Source: Planctomycetaceae bacterium (GTDB lineage Bacteria > Planctomycetota > Planctomycetia > Planctomycetales > Planctomycetaceae). Taken from it: a DNA stretch of 64,000 bases. The position numbers and the translations under genes were made by a program. The notes below the pieces were generated by a model that was not told where the DNA came from, did not search any database, and was given only the letters and a program-made list of their open reading frames with translations. Of the stretch, positions 36,930-44,796 are shown in pieces; position 1 is the first letter of the stretch, and each line of letters opens with the position of its first letter. The DNA lies in NCBI GenBank assembly GCA_021732995.1, contig JAKFWA010000025.1, positions 1 to 64,000 on the forward strand. Reading direction: 5' to 3'.

Positions 36930-37425
36930 TGTGGATTGTCGAAAAAGTAGTTGGCATGAACGCTAACCGGCTAAATCAGCCGCCCCGTTCGTGAGCAAAG
37001 ACTCTGAGCCAATTCTAGCGGCTTAGCCTCGCAAACGACACGCTGCGCTGGCGCCTTCTCGAATCACGCAGCCCGCGCAAACCACGGCATCTGTGATGAT
37101 CGGCCGAAACAGAATCGCCAAGACCGATCCCTTCGTCACAACCGCTGCTACCGAAGGGCTTCCCCTCGTTCTTACACTCGCTACGGACGAAGCAACTCAG
37201 CGGGCTGACACCTTATATGTGGAGTTTGCACTCATCCGTCTTATCCCGTCCGCCGATGCTTTGGGCCATTCGTGATGCCACTTCGGCTTGAGATGCGTCT
37301 TGTTGTACACCATCGTCTGATATAATCCGACTAACCGGATCGAGCGGCAATTTCGTCGATCCGGCCAAATCGCATGGCACGCAACTGGAGCGCGGGCACC
37401 TGTCTCATTGCAAGGCGGCCGGTTC
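36930..37425. other. Intergenic region with a probable promoter at its right end
   Basis: About 500 bases without a convincing gene. TATAAT at 37321-37326, with TTGTTG at 37300-37305 (15-base spacer), lies about 100 bases before the next gene on + and is the best sigma-70-like promoter seen in the window. A 60-codon open frame inside (37093-37275) shows no family sequence. Confidence 0.5.
37300..37326 (+). promoter_or_regulatory. Sigma-70-like promoter
   Basis: TTGTTG, a 15-base spacer and a perfect TATAAT. The spacer is short of the ideal 17, so the -35 assignment is uncertain. It would drive the hypothetical gene at 37426 and perhaps the AAA ATPase gene after it. Confidence 0.4.
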
Positions 37426-37971
37426 ATGTCATCGAGTCAACGTGAGAGTTGTGAGACGCCAACGCGCGTCGGGCCGATTCATTTTTCGCCTGATGCCATG
37501 CAAAGCGCCGAGGAATCAGTTCCACACGGCGCAGGCGATGTTGAGGAGCTGTATAGCGATCTGCTGAAGAAACTCAGCGTCTTTGGCGCGAGACTGGAGA
37601 CTGATGCAGCGAGCAGCTACTGGATCCTGCGAGTCGGGACAGGATACCTTGCGCTGCGTCGATCGAATCCCCCGCTGGATAATGAAGCCTTTTTCTATTC
37701 CGCCCCCACGTTATCGAGCGCAAAAAAGGCCTGCACTTGTGAATTGATGGAACTTGACGCGGCGCGGCGGCTCATGTGGATCACGGCCACGAAGCATTCG
37801 ACCGGCGTAGGCTGGCAAACCTATGTTGGTCAGACTGATACAATTCACAGCCGCGATGTCGTCGCACTGCTCGAAGAGCGTTTGACGAAAACATCGGAAG
37901 TAGGTTTACACGGTCCGCATGCCCAGCAATCGATTCCTGAGGAATGTCCTCGCTGGAGAACCGACGCCTGA
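37426..37971 (+). CDS. Hypothetical cytosolic protein
   Basis: 181 residues from the ATG at 37426 (a TTG six codons upstream is possible). No signal peptide or membrane segment. The core (about 35-165) has ELYSDLLKKLSVFGARLETDAASSYWILRVGTGYLALRR, then ACTCELMELDAARRLMWITATKHSTGVGWQTYVGQT, which suggests a small mixed alpha/beta domain. No family recognised. It precedes the membrane AAA ATPase by 229 bp on the same strand. Confidence 0.6.
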   Translation: MSSSQRESCETPTRVGPIHFSPDAMQSAEESVPHGAGDVEELYSDLLKKLSVFGARLETDAASSYWILRVGTGYLALRRSNPPLDNEAFFYSAPTLSSAKKACTCELMELDAARRLMWITATKHSTGVGWQTYVGQTDTIHSRDVVALLEERLTKTSEVGLHGPHAQQSIPEECPRWRTDA

Positions 37972-38200
37972 GCGTCTGCCTGCAAACAGGTGATGAACTC
38001 AGCGAGATAGCGGGACTGTTCTCTCGTCATCGAACTTGAGACGACGTTGCTGTCGCCAACCTTCTTTGGCCTGCGGAAGCGGAACGCTGACAGGTCCTCG
38101 GCGCGTGACTTCAATCCCGGTGACGAAGTGGAGATGATCGCCGAACCGGTGAGCCCGCCGGAATTGTCCATCTCCAAGGTTCCCGTACCAGGGAGTCGCT

Positions 38201-39619
38201 ATGCATGCGCTGCTAGCAGCAGGTAAAGACGATGCCATCGGAGCCGTCATCGCGGTAAGCGTGGTCACATTCATCGTGCTGCTGATCGTCGGGGCAAAAG
38301 CCCTTGAGGACAACAAGACGAAAAAATGGCTCGTGCACAAGAAGCTCAAGAGCCTCCTGGGCAGCGACTATCGACAATTCTCGTCCGTCAATCGCAGCTT
38401 CTCGCCTTTGAACTTACCGAACGTGCGGCGCGCAGTCGAAGCGTACGTGAACGAACAACACGGCGAACTGGAGACCATTAGCTGCCAGAACTACTACGAA
38501 CTGCAAGCTAAGGAAATGGTGTACCAGGCGCCCCTCTACAGGCAGATGGACATTGATGTCGATCGGCATGAAGACTGCCTCGTCAACCCGATCTACCTGA
38601 TTAAGACTCCCACAGCGCGTATCGCGATACGACTCGGTGGAGTCCAGGCGCACGGAGCGGTCAGCCCAGTCCTGCAAGCGATTAGTACGCCTCAAGATGT
38701 TGCGAGCGGCTGTCTGGGACGAGTTTGCGATCTGATGCAGGAACTGAGTATCTACCGCGGCCGAGTGATCTCAGTTGAGAGGCAGCGAACTCAGTACGAT
38801 TACGACGATGCCGGCACCGCCGGGTTGGCTCAAGTTCGCTTCCACAAGCTGCCTCCGGTGGCCGGGGACGCAATTGTGCTTCCAGCAGCGACCATGCGGA
38901 TCATCGAGCGCAACACGATCAGCTTCTTCAAACATGCGGATCGATTGCGTCGCGAAGGACATCCTGTCAAACGTGGCCTGCTGTTTCACGGCAAGCCCGG
39001 CACGGGAAAGACTCGCACCGCGTGCTGGCTGACGCATTCCATGCCGAACGTGACGGTCTTCCTCGTCACTGGCGAGCAACTTTGGAACATCAAGGAGTGC
39101 TGCGATCTGGCCCGAAGTCTCGCGCCGGCGATGCTGATTCTGGAAGACGTTGACCTGATCGCCACGCGCCGCGACCAGAACTTTCAAACGACAGCACTGC
39201 ACCAGTTGATGAACGAGATGGACGGACTCGATTCCAGTGCGGACATCCTGTTCCTGCTGACCACCAATCTTCCGGATCAGATCGAAGCCGCTCTGGCGAA
39301 CCGGCCCGGCCGGATCGATCAGGCTATTCATTTTCCACTGCCCGACGAAGACTGCCGCCGCCGGTTGTTTGAACTCTATGCTTGTAAGTCGAAACTTCAG
39401 GTGACGGACTGGTCAGCCATACTCAAAAAGACTCATGGCTCCAGCCCGGCCTTTATCAAGGAACTCGTTCGCAAAGCAGCCCTGATCTCGGTTGAGGCCA
39501 CAACCGACGATGCACCCGCCATCGAACTCCACGACCAGCATTTTCTGGAAGCATTGAGCGAGATGACATCAGAGAATGGAGAACTCACTCGTCGCATCAC
39601 AGGTTTCGCGATGTCGTAA
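38201..39619 (+). CDS. Membrane-anchored AAA ATPase
   Basis: 472 residues. One N-terminal membrane segment (about 12-33, AIGAVIAVSVVTFIVLLIVGAKA) is followed by a basic stretch, a middle domain of unknown fold (about 60-230) and a classical AAA module: Walker A GKPGTGKT near residue 265, Walker B LILEDVD near 323, sensor-1 LLTTN, and the arginine-finger text ANRPGRIDQ near 368. No HExxH protease motif follows, so it is not FtsH. The layout resembles Bcs1/spastin-type AAA proteins that act on membrane or protein partners. It is followed by the A24-like membrane gene after 70 bp, perhaps in one operon. Confidence 0.88.
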   Translation: MHALLAAGKDDAIGAVIAVSVVTFIVLLIVGAKALEDNKTKKWLVHKKLKSLLGSDYRQFSSVNRSFSPLNLPNVRRAVEAYVNEQHGELETISCQNYYELQAKEMVYQAPLYRQMDIDVDRHEDCLVNPIYLIKTPTARIAIRLGGVQAHGAVSPVLQAISTPQDVASGCLGRVCDLMQELSIYRGRVISVERQRTQYDYDDAGTAGLAQVRFHKLPPVAGDAIVLPAATMRIIERNTISFFKHADRLRREGHPVKRGLLFHGKPGTGKTRTACWLTHSMPNVTVFLVTGEQLWNIKECCDLARSLAPAMLILEDVDLIATRRDQNFQTTALHQLMNEMDGLDSSADILFLLTTNLPDQIEAALANRPGRIDQAIHFPLPDEDCRRRLFELYACKSKLQVTDWSAILKKTHGSSPAFIKELVRKAALISVEATTDDAPAIELHDQHFLEALSEMTSENGELTRRITGFAMS

Positions 39620-39689
39620 GTACATCCGCGAGTTCCCCGCAGAAAGCCTTTATCTATTCTCAGACAGCACACCAACCCGAGGTAATCAA

Positions 39690-40148
39690 TTGATTCCGCA
39701 GCCGCAGATGTGGGAGTGGATTTATCTCTACGTGCCGATGGCAGTCGCCCTGATCTTCGCATGCGTGCAGGAGATCCGAACCGAGCGCATCAAAAACTGG
39801 CTGTCAGGTGTGGTTCTTCTCTATCTGGTGGTCCAGCGACTCATTCATGAACCGGCAGGAGTTCAGGACCTGCTGATGGGCATCGGGGTCGCTTTCGGAG
39901 TCGTGATCGTCGCTGGCTGGATGTCGGGGACCATTGGTGGCGGGTGTGCCAAGCTGGCCATCGCGGTGTGTGCGGGTCTACCGTTCATCGGCTCCGTCTA
40001 TGTGTCGCTGCTGCTCGTCGGCTTGTCCCGAATGACCGGCAACCTGAGGAAGTGGCTCAAGTTCGAAGGTTTAGTGCCCGGCTCGATCATGCTGACCATC
40101 ATCGTCTTCATTGTTGTGGGCTCATCCCTGCTTCGCGATCGGGTATGA
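39690..40148 (+). CDS. A24 prepilin-peptidase homologue lacking the catalytic aspartates
   Basis: 152 residues from a TTG at 39690 preceded by GAGGT at good spacing; an ATG at 39708 is the alternative. Several hydrophobic helices. The two signature sites of A24 aspartyl prepilin peptidases are recognisable: the DxR...IPN motif appears as EIRTERIKNWL and the GGGDxKL motif as GGGCAKL. Both catalytic Asp are thus replaced (by Glu and Cys). The CpaA-like size and the GxGxxFG-type helix before the second motif support homology. Peptidase activity is doubtful. Neighbours are a membrane AAA ATPase upstream and a pseudopilin downstream. Confidence 0.75.
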   Translation: MIPQPQMWEWIYLYVPMAVALIFACVQEIRTERIKNWLSGVVLLYLVVQRLIHEPAGVQDLLMGIGVAFGVVIVAGWMSGTIGGGCAKLAIAVCAGLPFIGSVYVSLLLVGLSRMTGNLRKWLKFEGLVPGSIMLTIIVFIVVGSSLLRDRV

Positions 40149-40207
40149 CCACATTGGTGCGACGTGAGTCGCACCGCTTGCGAGCCGATCCCGCCGCAAG
40201 ATAGGTC

Positions 40208-40247
40208 TTGACCACTTTACTAAGTCTCTAGTACTAGACTTCTAGTT
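40208..40247 (+). promoter_or_regulatory. Predicted BlaI-type operators overlapping a promoter
   Basis: TACTA-AGTCTC-TAGTA at 40218-40233 is an exact TACTA-N6-TAGTA palindrome, the half-site sequence and 16-bp length of the classical BlaI/MecI operator. An overlapping second site, TACTA-GACTTC-TAGTT, lies at 40232-40247 with one mismatch. TTGACC at 40208-40213, 18 bases before TACTAG at 40232, forms a plausible promoter covered by both sites. The pseudopilin gene at 40355 follows, and the BlaI-family repressor gene is 1 kb downstream on the same strand. Confidence 0.7.
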
Positions 40248-40354
40248 TCTGACCTCGGCAAGGATGCGACGGGATTTGGGCGTGGTTGTCGGGGCATTTT
40301 GGAAAGGATTCCATCATCAACAATTCGCGCGAACACCTTGCCCGTTCGACGAGC

Positions 40355-41170
40355 ATGAACCGGCGCGGCCTGACCATTCTGGAGTTGCTGACGGTTATCG
40401 GCATTCTGTCGGTGTTGGCTGCGACGCTGTTGCCTGCGGTTGTGGCTGCGCGTGAAGCCGCTCGACGGATTGAATGCACGAATCACCTGCGCCAGATCGG
40501 CATCGCACTGCACAGCTACCATGACGCTGAAGGCTCCTTCCCCGCGGGCTGGCAAGACGATCGCACGGGGCAATCGGCTTATGGCTGGGCGGCACCGTTG
40601 CTGCAGTATGTCGATCAGCAGAGCGTCTTCGATTCGCTGGATCGCAATCTGACGTTGTCTGACAGTCGGCTCGACGGCGTGCGAGCGACTTCGCTGAATC
40701 TGTTCTTCTGCCCTTCCGATGTTGCACCGATCAGGGTCGAGTTACTTAATTCACTCTCCACAGTTCCTTACCTGACGCTTCCAGCAGCGAACTACATCGG
40801 CGTGTACGGCACCGAGGAACCGGACGAATATCATCCGGTGCCGCCCGGCGACGGTGCATTTATCAATACCCGACCGGTTCGGATTTCGGAGCTGACTCGC
40901 GGCGCGAGCAATACATTTCTGGTCGGTGAGCGCTCAGTTTCGATGTTTCCGTCGACATGGCTGGGCTTCGATCGTCGGGATGAAGATGCGGAGTGTCGGA
41001 TTCTCGGCAGCGCACTGGAAGGGCCGAACTGCGAGCAGTGCGACGAATGCGAATTCAGCAGCCGCCATCCGGGGATCAGCAACTTTCTCTACGGAGACGG
41101 CCGTGTTTGCGGCATCGCCAATTCGATTGATACGGAAGTCTATCGGCAGACGGCGCGCCGGAACGAATAG
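40355..41170 (+). CDS. DUF1559 pseudopilin-like protein
   Basis: 271 residues from the ATG at 40355; the open frame runs further upstream across a region without family sequence. The N-terminus is a type III prepilin signal: MNRRG, cleavage before L, Glu at position +5 (LTILE), then a hydrophobic helix (LLTVIGILSVLAATLLPAVVAA). The next part, REAARRIECTNHLRQIGIALHSYHDAEGSFPAGW, is the DUF1559 signature, a family greatly expanded in planctomycetes. A Cys-rich stretch (CEQCDECEF) occurs near residue 230, and the end FLYGDGRVCGIANSID matches the family's DGSVR-type motif. Predicted BlaI-type operators precede it. Role in the envelope unproven. Confidence 0.92.
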   Translation: MNRRGLTILELLTVIGILSVLAATLLPAVVAAREAARRIECTNHLRQIGIALHSYHDAEGSFPAGWQDDRTGQSAYGWAAPLLQYVDQQSVFDSLDRNLTLSDSRLDGVRATSLNLFFCPSDVAPIRVELLNSLSTVPYLTLPAANYIGVYGTEEPDEYHPVPPGDGAFINTRPVRISELTRGASNTFLVGERSVSMFPSTWLGFDRRDEDAECRILGSALEGPNCEQCDECEFSSRHPGISNFLYGDGRVCGIANSIDTEVYRQTARRNE

Positions 41171-41262
41171 CAGTCTGAGGCTATTCATCATTGAAGTTTG
41201 TCAGTGGTTCTCGTCCAGAGAAATCTGACCACGCAGGCGAGTCCTGAATTGGAGAGTATCAA

Positions 41263-41631
41263 ATGGTCTATCTGACCCGCGGCGAACTGGAAGTCATGGA
41301 TGTCGTCTGGGACCGAAAGCAGGTAACCGTGCAAGACGTGTGTGACGCTTTGGAACGCCCGCTGGCCTATACGACAGTCATGACTGTTCTGAAGACCCTG
41401 GACGTGAAGCGGCGAGTGGTCTGCAAAGTCAAGGTGGGTCGCGCCTTCGTCTACGAACCTTGTGTTTCCCGCGAAGAAGTCTGTCAGACGATGCTGGGAC
41501 AGCTCAAGCAGCACCTCACGCGGCGGTCACTGAAATCAATGGTGCTGAATCTGATTCAGGACGACGAGATCTCGCTCTCTGACCTGGCGGAGATCAAGCA
41601 CGCCATCACCAAACTGGAGGGTGGAGCATGA
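41263..41631 (+). CDS. BlaI/MecI/CopY-family transcriptional repressor
   Basis: 122 residues. Winged helix-turn-helix (about 1-70: LTRGELEVMDVVWDRKQVTVQDVCDAL ... AYTTVMTVLKTLDVKRRVV) and a C-terminal helical dimerisation part, matching BlaI/MecI in size and order. These dimers bind TACTA-N6-TAGTA-type operators and are inactivated by cleavage in the C-terminal part by the BlaR1/MecR1 protease. The stop overlaps the start of the M56 protease gene (ATGA), as in bla/mec operons. Target sites are proposed at 40218 and 42801. Confidence 0.93.
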   Translation: MVYLTRGELEVMDVVWDRKQVTVQDVCDALERPLAYTTVMTVLKTLDVKRRVVCKVKVGRAFVYEPCVSREEVCQTMLGQLKQHLTRRSLKSMVLNLIQDDEISLSDLAEIKHAITKLEGGA

Positions 41632-42782
41632 GTGCGACTCAGTTCCTGGAATTCATTGTGTCTGTGTCGTGTCAGGTGGCAGTAATTGTCTGCTTCACTC
41701 ACTGGCTATGCCGAATTGTGGAAACGCCTCGGCTGCAATGCCAATTGTGGAATATCTGCCATCTACTGGTGCTGACGGTCACATTATCAGGTTTAGCCCT
41801 GCCCCACTTGCGAGTTGCTCATCCGTGGCAGCTGCTGTCATATCAGTCGCTGGAGCAAGCCGCTACTTCAGGGAACTTCGCTGGCCGCACACTGCTCTTC
41901 ATTTGGGGAGCTGGTGTTATGGTCTCGCTGGCGCTGCTGATTCGCGAGTGGTGGAGAGCCTTCCGGTTTCTGGAAACCTGCCGGGAAGCCAATGACGTTG
42001 AGACGGCACGAATCATCGAATCGGGAGCGTCTACAACTCAACGTAATACCGCAGTACCCACCAGGACGCGATTGTTGATCAGCGACGATTTGGGCAGTCC
42101 ATTCTGCTGCCAGTGGCATCGTCCGTGTCTGGTGTTCCCGGAATTCATGTTGGACTACCCCGCCAACGAGCTCAGATACATCGCCCGGCATGAAGTCGAA
42201 CACTTACGTAGCGGGCATCCCCTGCAATTGTTTGTCGAGCGCCTGGTCGGGACCGCATTCTGGTTTCATCCGGTGATCTCCTGGGCTTCGCGACAGGCGT
42301 CACTGGCTCGCGAGTATGCCTGCGACGATGTGGCTGTGAACGAGAAACTGGAAATCGTGAGCTACCTCAAGACGTTGCTGGCGATTGCAGAACGCGGACT
42401 GTCTGAAGAAACGTGCGGGGCCAAGCTGTTCTTCGGACGAGGTGCCAGCATTATCGCTCTGCGTGGTCGGCGCTTGCTGGCTCGAGCAGAATCGGCAGCC
42501 CGGGCCGCGTTACCCACTCACGCTCTGCGAGCTCAGTTCGCTTTGGTCGCACTGGCAGTGGCCACCAGTTGTGCGTGGCTGCCGCTGGATGCGCTGGCAT
42601 CTGGCCAGACGCACTGGTCGCCGTGGCCGCAATGGTCCGCCCAGGTCCTGCGCAGCTTCGATATCCCTGCTCGCGATTTTGAACCGTACGAAACCCGTAG
42701 TCGGCTGCACGAGATCTCTGTTGGTTCACAGAACGAGAATCGCAGCGTGCAACGACCATCCGCTCCACAGACGCAGCGCTAG
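41628..42782 (+). CDS. M56-family membrane protease (BlaR1/MecR1 type without penicillin sensor)
   Basis: 384 residues. N-terminal membrane helices (about 7-28, 40-60, 80-105), then the cytoplasmic/membrane gluzincin domain with H188-E-V-E-H192 followed by LRSGHPLQL and the downstream AREYACDD segment, which supplies the third metal ligand in M56 proteases. Another hydrophobic helix occurs near 305-322 (ALRAQFALVALAVATSCAWL). Only about 60 residues follow it, so the extracytoplasmic penicillin-binding domain of BlaR1/MecR1 is missing. It should cleave the repressor encoded just upstream in response to an unknown signal. Start ATG overlaps the repressor stop by four bases. Confidence 0.9.
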   Translation: MSATQFLEFIVSVSCQVAVIVCFTHWLCRIVETPRLQCQLWNICHLLVLTVTLSGLALPHLRVAHPWQLLSYQSLEQAATSGNFAGRTLLFIWGAGVMVSLALLIREWWRAFRFLETCREANDVETARIIESGASTTQRNTAVPTRTRLLISDDLGSPFCCQWHRPCLVFPEFMLDYPANELRYIARHEVEHLRSGHPLQLFVERLVGTAFWFHPVISWASRQASLAREYACDDVAVNEKLEIVSYLKTLLAIAERGLSEETCGAKLFFGRGASIIALRGRRLLARAESAARAALPTHALRAQFALVALAVATSCAWLPLDALASGQTHWSPWPQWSAQVLRSFDIPARDFEPYETRSRLHEISVGSQNENRSVQRPSAPQTQR

Positions 42783-42800
42783 GTTTTTCTACGCCTGAAT

Positions 42801-42816
42801 TACTAGGTTTTTAGTA
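42801..42816 (+). promoter_or_regulatory. Predicted BlaI-type operator before the methyltransferase gene
   Basis: TACTA-GGTTTT-TAGTA, an exact palindrome in its half-sites with the 6-base spacer of the BlaI/MecI operator. It lies 11 bases before the first ATG of the methyltransferase-like gene and 19 bases after the stop of the M56 protease gene, so repressor bound here would block initiation or early elongation. Confidence 0.7.
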
Positions 42817-42826
42817 GACAACACAC

Positions 42827-43510
42827 ATGACTTCACCCTCTGCCAGGTGCCATATGACAACTCTGAACGCTCCTAACGCTCAAGTCTATTCACCGAGTCT
42901 ACCGAGCCTCGCCGCGATTGAACGTCGCCGACGCCCATTGACGATCGTATTTGGAATCTCCGTCGCCTGCGTGCTGCTGATGGCGGAGAGCCACTGGCAA
43001 TCACACGGCTTGATACGCGAGATCCTGTTTCTCATCGGGATCACTCTGGCCGCGATCGGAACTCTCGGTCGCACGTGGAGCAATTTCTATATTTCCGGGT
43101 ATAAATCAAGCCATCTCGTGCAGTCCGGACCTTACTCAATCTGCCGGAACCCGCTGTATTTCTTCAGTTCGATCGGCATGATCGGCATTGGACTGTGCAC
43201 CGGAATGCTGGCAGTTCCAGCAGCAATGGCGTTGTTCTTCGCGGTGTACTACCCGGCGATTATTAACTGCGAGGAATCACGCCTCCTCATACATCATCGC
43301 GACGACTTTGAAGAGTACTGTCGTGCGACCCCCGTGTTCTGGCCGCGTTTTTGCAGCTACCGCGAGCCGGACACATACACGGTCTTCCCGCGGATGATGC
43401 GGAAGTATATTGCCGATGCGTTCTGGTTCATCGCTCTGGCAGCTCTCGCTCGGATTGTCGCGGTGCTGCACGAAGTCAACGCGCTGCCAGCGTACGTGCA
43501 ACTGTTCTGA
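42827..43510 (+). CDS. Isoprenylcysteine/phospholipid-methyltransferase-like membrane protein
   Basis: 227 residues (or 218 from the ATG at 42854). Hydrophobic segments near 45-62, 70-85, 120-150 and 195-215. The ICMT/PEMT signature is visible: SGPYSICRNPLYFFSSIGMIGIGL near residue 100, then EESRLLIHHRDDFEEYCRATPVFWP, matching the SAM-binding C-terminal region of the superfamily. Members methylate prenylcysteines, phospholipids or other membrane thiols and amines; bacterial substrates are mostly unknown. A predicted BlaI operator lies directly upstream, linking it to the repressor/protease pair. Confidence 0.85.
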   Translation: MTSPSARCHMTTLNAPNAQVYSPSLPSLAAIERRRRPLTIVFGISVACVLLMAESHWQSHGLIREILFLIGITLAAIGTLGRTWSNFYISGYKSSHLVQSGPYSICRNPLYFFSSIGMIGIGLCTGMLAVPAAMALFFAVYYPAIINCEESRLLIHHRDDFEEYCRATPVFWPRFCSYREPDTYTVFPRMMRKYIADAFWFIALAALARIVAVLHEVNALPAYVQLF

Positions 43511-43515
43511 ATCCA

Positions 43516-44535
43516 TCACGGGGCGACAGCTTGAGCATTCGCCACCGTGGCGGGGATGGGCTGGCGTTCGCCGTCGACTCGCAGAGCACCGTCTTTCAGG
43601 AACCGCACGCAGGCGGCTGAGACGTCGGGGGAAAACAGCATCAACGAATGAATCGCGGGCACCAGCATGAAGTCGCTGGCTCCGGGCAGACGTGTGCTGC
43701 TGACGCTCACGATGCCGTCGTCGTCGCCGGGGATCAACGGGTTGAAACCGGCATCGTTGCCGCGGCCTCCGGCGATGACGGCGAATTCAAACTTCGGCAC
43801 AGGCAGCTTCGCCACGAAGCCTTCGGAACTGGTGCCCAACTGCTGACCGGCGGGACCGTACAGCGGCTTGAAGACGACGTTCACTTTGTCCTGCAACAGA
43901 TCGACGAGATGGGCTCCGGTGTTGGGACTGCCGATCATCACCATGCGATGCAGGCGCGGGTCGGGCTGCTCCACCTGCTGCAGGTAGGTCCGCATGACAA
44001 TGCCGCCCATGCTGTGCACGATGATGTTGACTTCGGTGATGCCGTCCAGAGAGTCCAGCACGCGTTTGAGGTATTCGGCAGACTCCTGCACGGTGCCGCG
44101 CGTGCTGGGGTAGTCCATACTCAGAGCGATGTAACCGGCTTCGGTGAGACTGGCTTCCAGCGGACGCATGGACTTCGACGACCGGCCGATCCCGTGCAGC
44201 ATCAGCACAGCCTTGCCGGACATCGGTTCCAGCTTTTGTTCCTGACGAAAGCGGTCGAGAGCTTCACAGCATTCCGCCTGAGTTCCCCAGGCGCGGCGCA
44301 CGTCTTTGGGGTCGAGCAGCCGGTAGTGGCCGCTGAACACGTTCTGTTGAACCCGCCAGCCGCGGAAGAGTCGCACATCGCCCCAGAACTGCCGGCCTCC
44401 GAGCGTCTTGCTGGCTACGTTCAACTTTGTTCCCATGTCGTCGTCCTCGGGCTCCGGATTCTCAGCCGCTCCGGCGTGGGCGGCCGCGAACAGCCAGGCC
44501 AGTATGCCGAAGGCTCCATGTTTCAGACGCAGCAT
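43516..44535 (-). CDS. Exported lipase-like alpha/beta hydrolase
   Basis: 339 residues from the ATG at 44535, which begins the signal peptide MLRLKHGAFGILAWLFAAAHAGA; the open frame extends upstream without family sequence. Oxyanion motif VLMLHGIGRSS near residue 137 and nucleophile elbow VHSMGG near 200 are clear; the catalytic His is probably in AIHSLMLFSP near 310 and the Asp in IPGDDDG. Layout resembles triacylglycerol-lipase/PGAP1-type esterases. Convergent with the methyltransferase gene, 5 bp apart. The 260-bp region to the next + gene has no recognised feature. Confidence 0.87.
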   Translation of the reverse strand: MLRLKHGAFGILAWLFAAAHAGAAENPEPEDDDMGTKLNVASKTLGGRQFWGDVRLFRGWRVQQNVFSGHYRLLDPKDVRRAWGTQAECCEALDRFRQEQKLEPMSGKAVLMLHGIGRSSKSMRPLEASLTEAGYIALSMDYPSTRGTVQESAEYLKRVLDSLDGITEVNIIVHSMGGIVMRTYLQQVEQPDPRLHRMVMIGSPNTGAHLVDLLQDKVNVVFKPLYGPAGQQLGTSSEGFVAKLPVPKFEFAVIAGGRGNDAGFNPLIPGDDDGIVSVSSTRLPGASDFMLVPAIHSLMLFSPDVSAACVRFLKDGALRVDGERQPIPATVANAQAVAP

Positions 44536-44796
44536 CACTGGTCCCCAGTTTCTGGTTCGAACACGAGTGCGGGCGAAGTTCCTGTGGAAATACCACGTGG
44601 ATTCTTCAAAGTTTCGCAAATTGGAGACTCGACGACGAGACCAGTCACCGGCAAGACAGATTTCGACGGATTACTATGATGTCTGGCTGAGGTAAAATCT
44701 GCCGTCGATGATCCAAGTGGCACGGCGTTCGTTGCACTGCCCCGTTTGTCTCGCAACCCAGTCCCGGATCGTTCATCTCAACAAGGAATCACTACG

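Noticed and set aside
36930-37425. Small ORF at 37093-37275
   Set aside because: Sixty codons with no ribosome site, no hydrophobic pattern and no family resemblance.
43648-44679. 343-codon open frame on + opposite the lipase-like gene
   Set aside because: The - strand frame has a signal peptide, HGIG and HSMGG motifs; the + frame is His/Val/Gln-rich shadow text.
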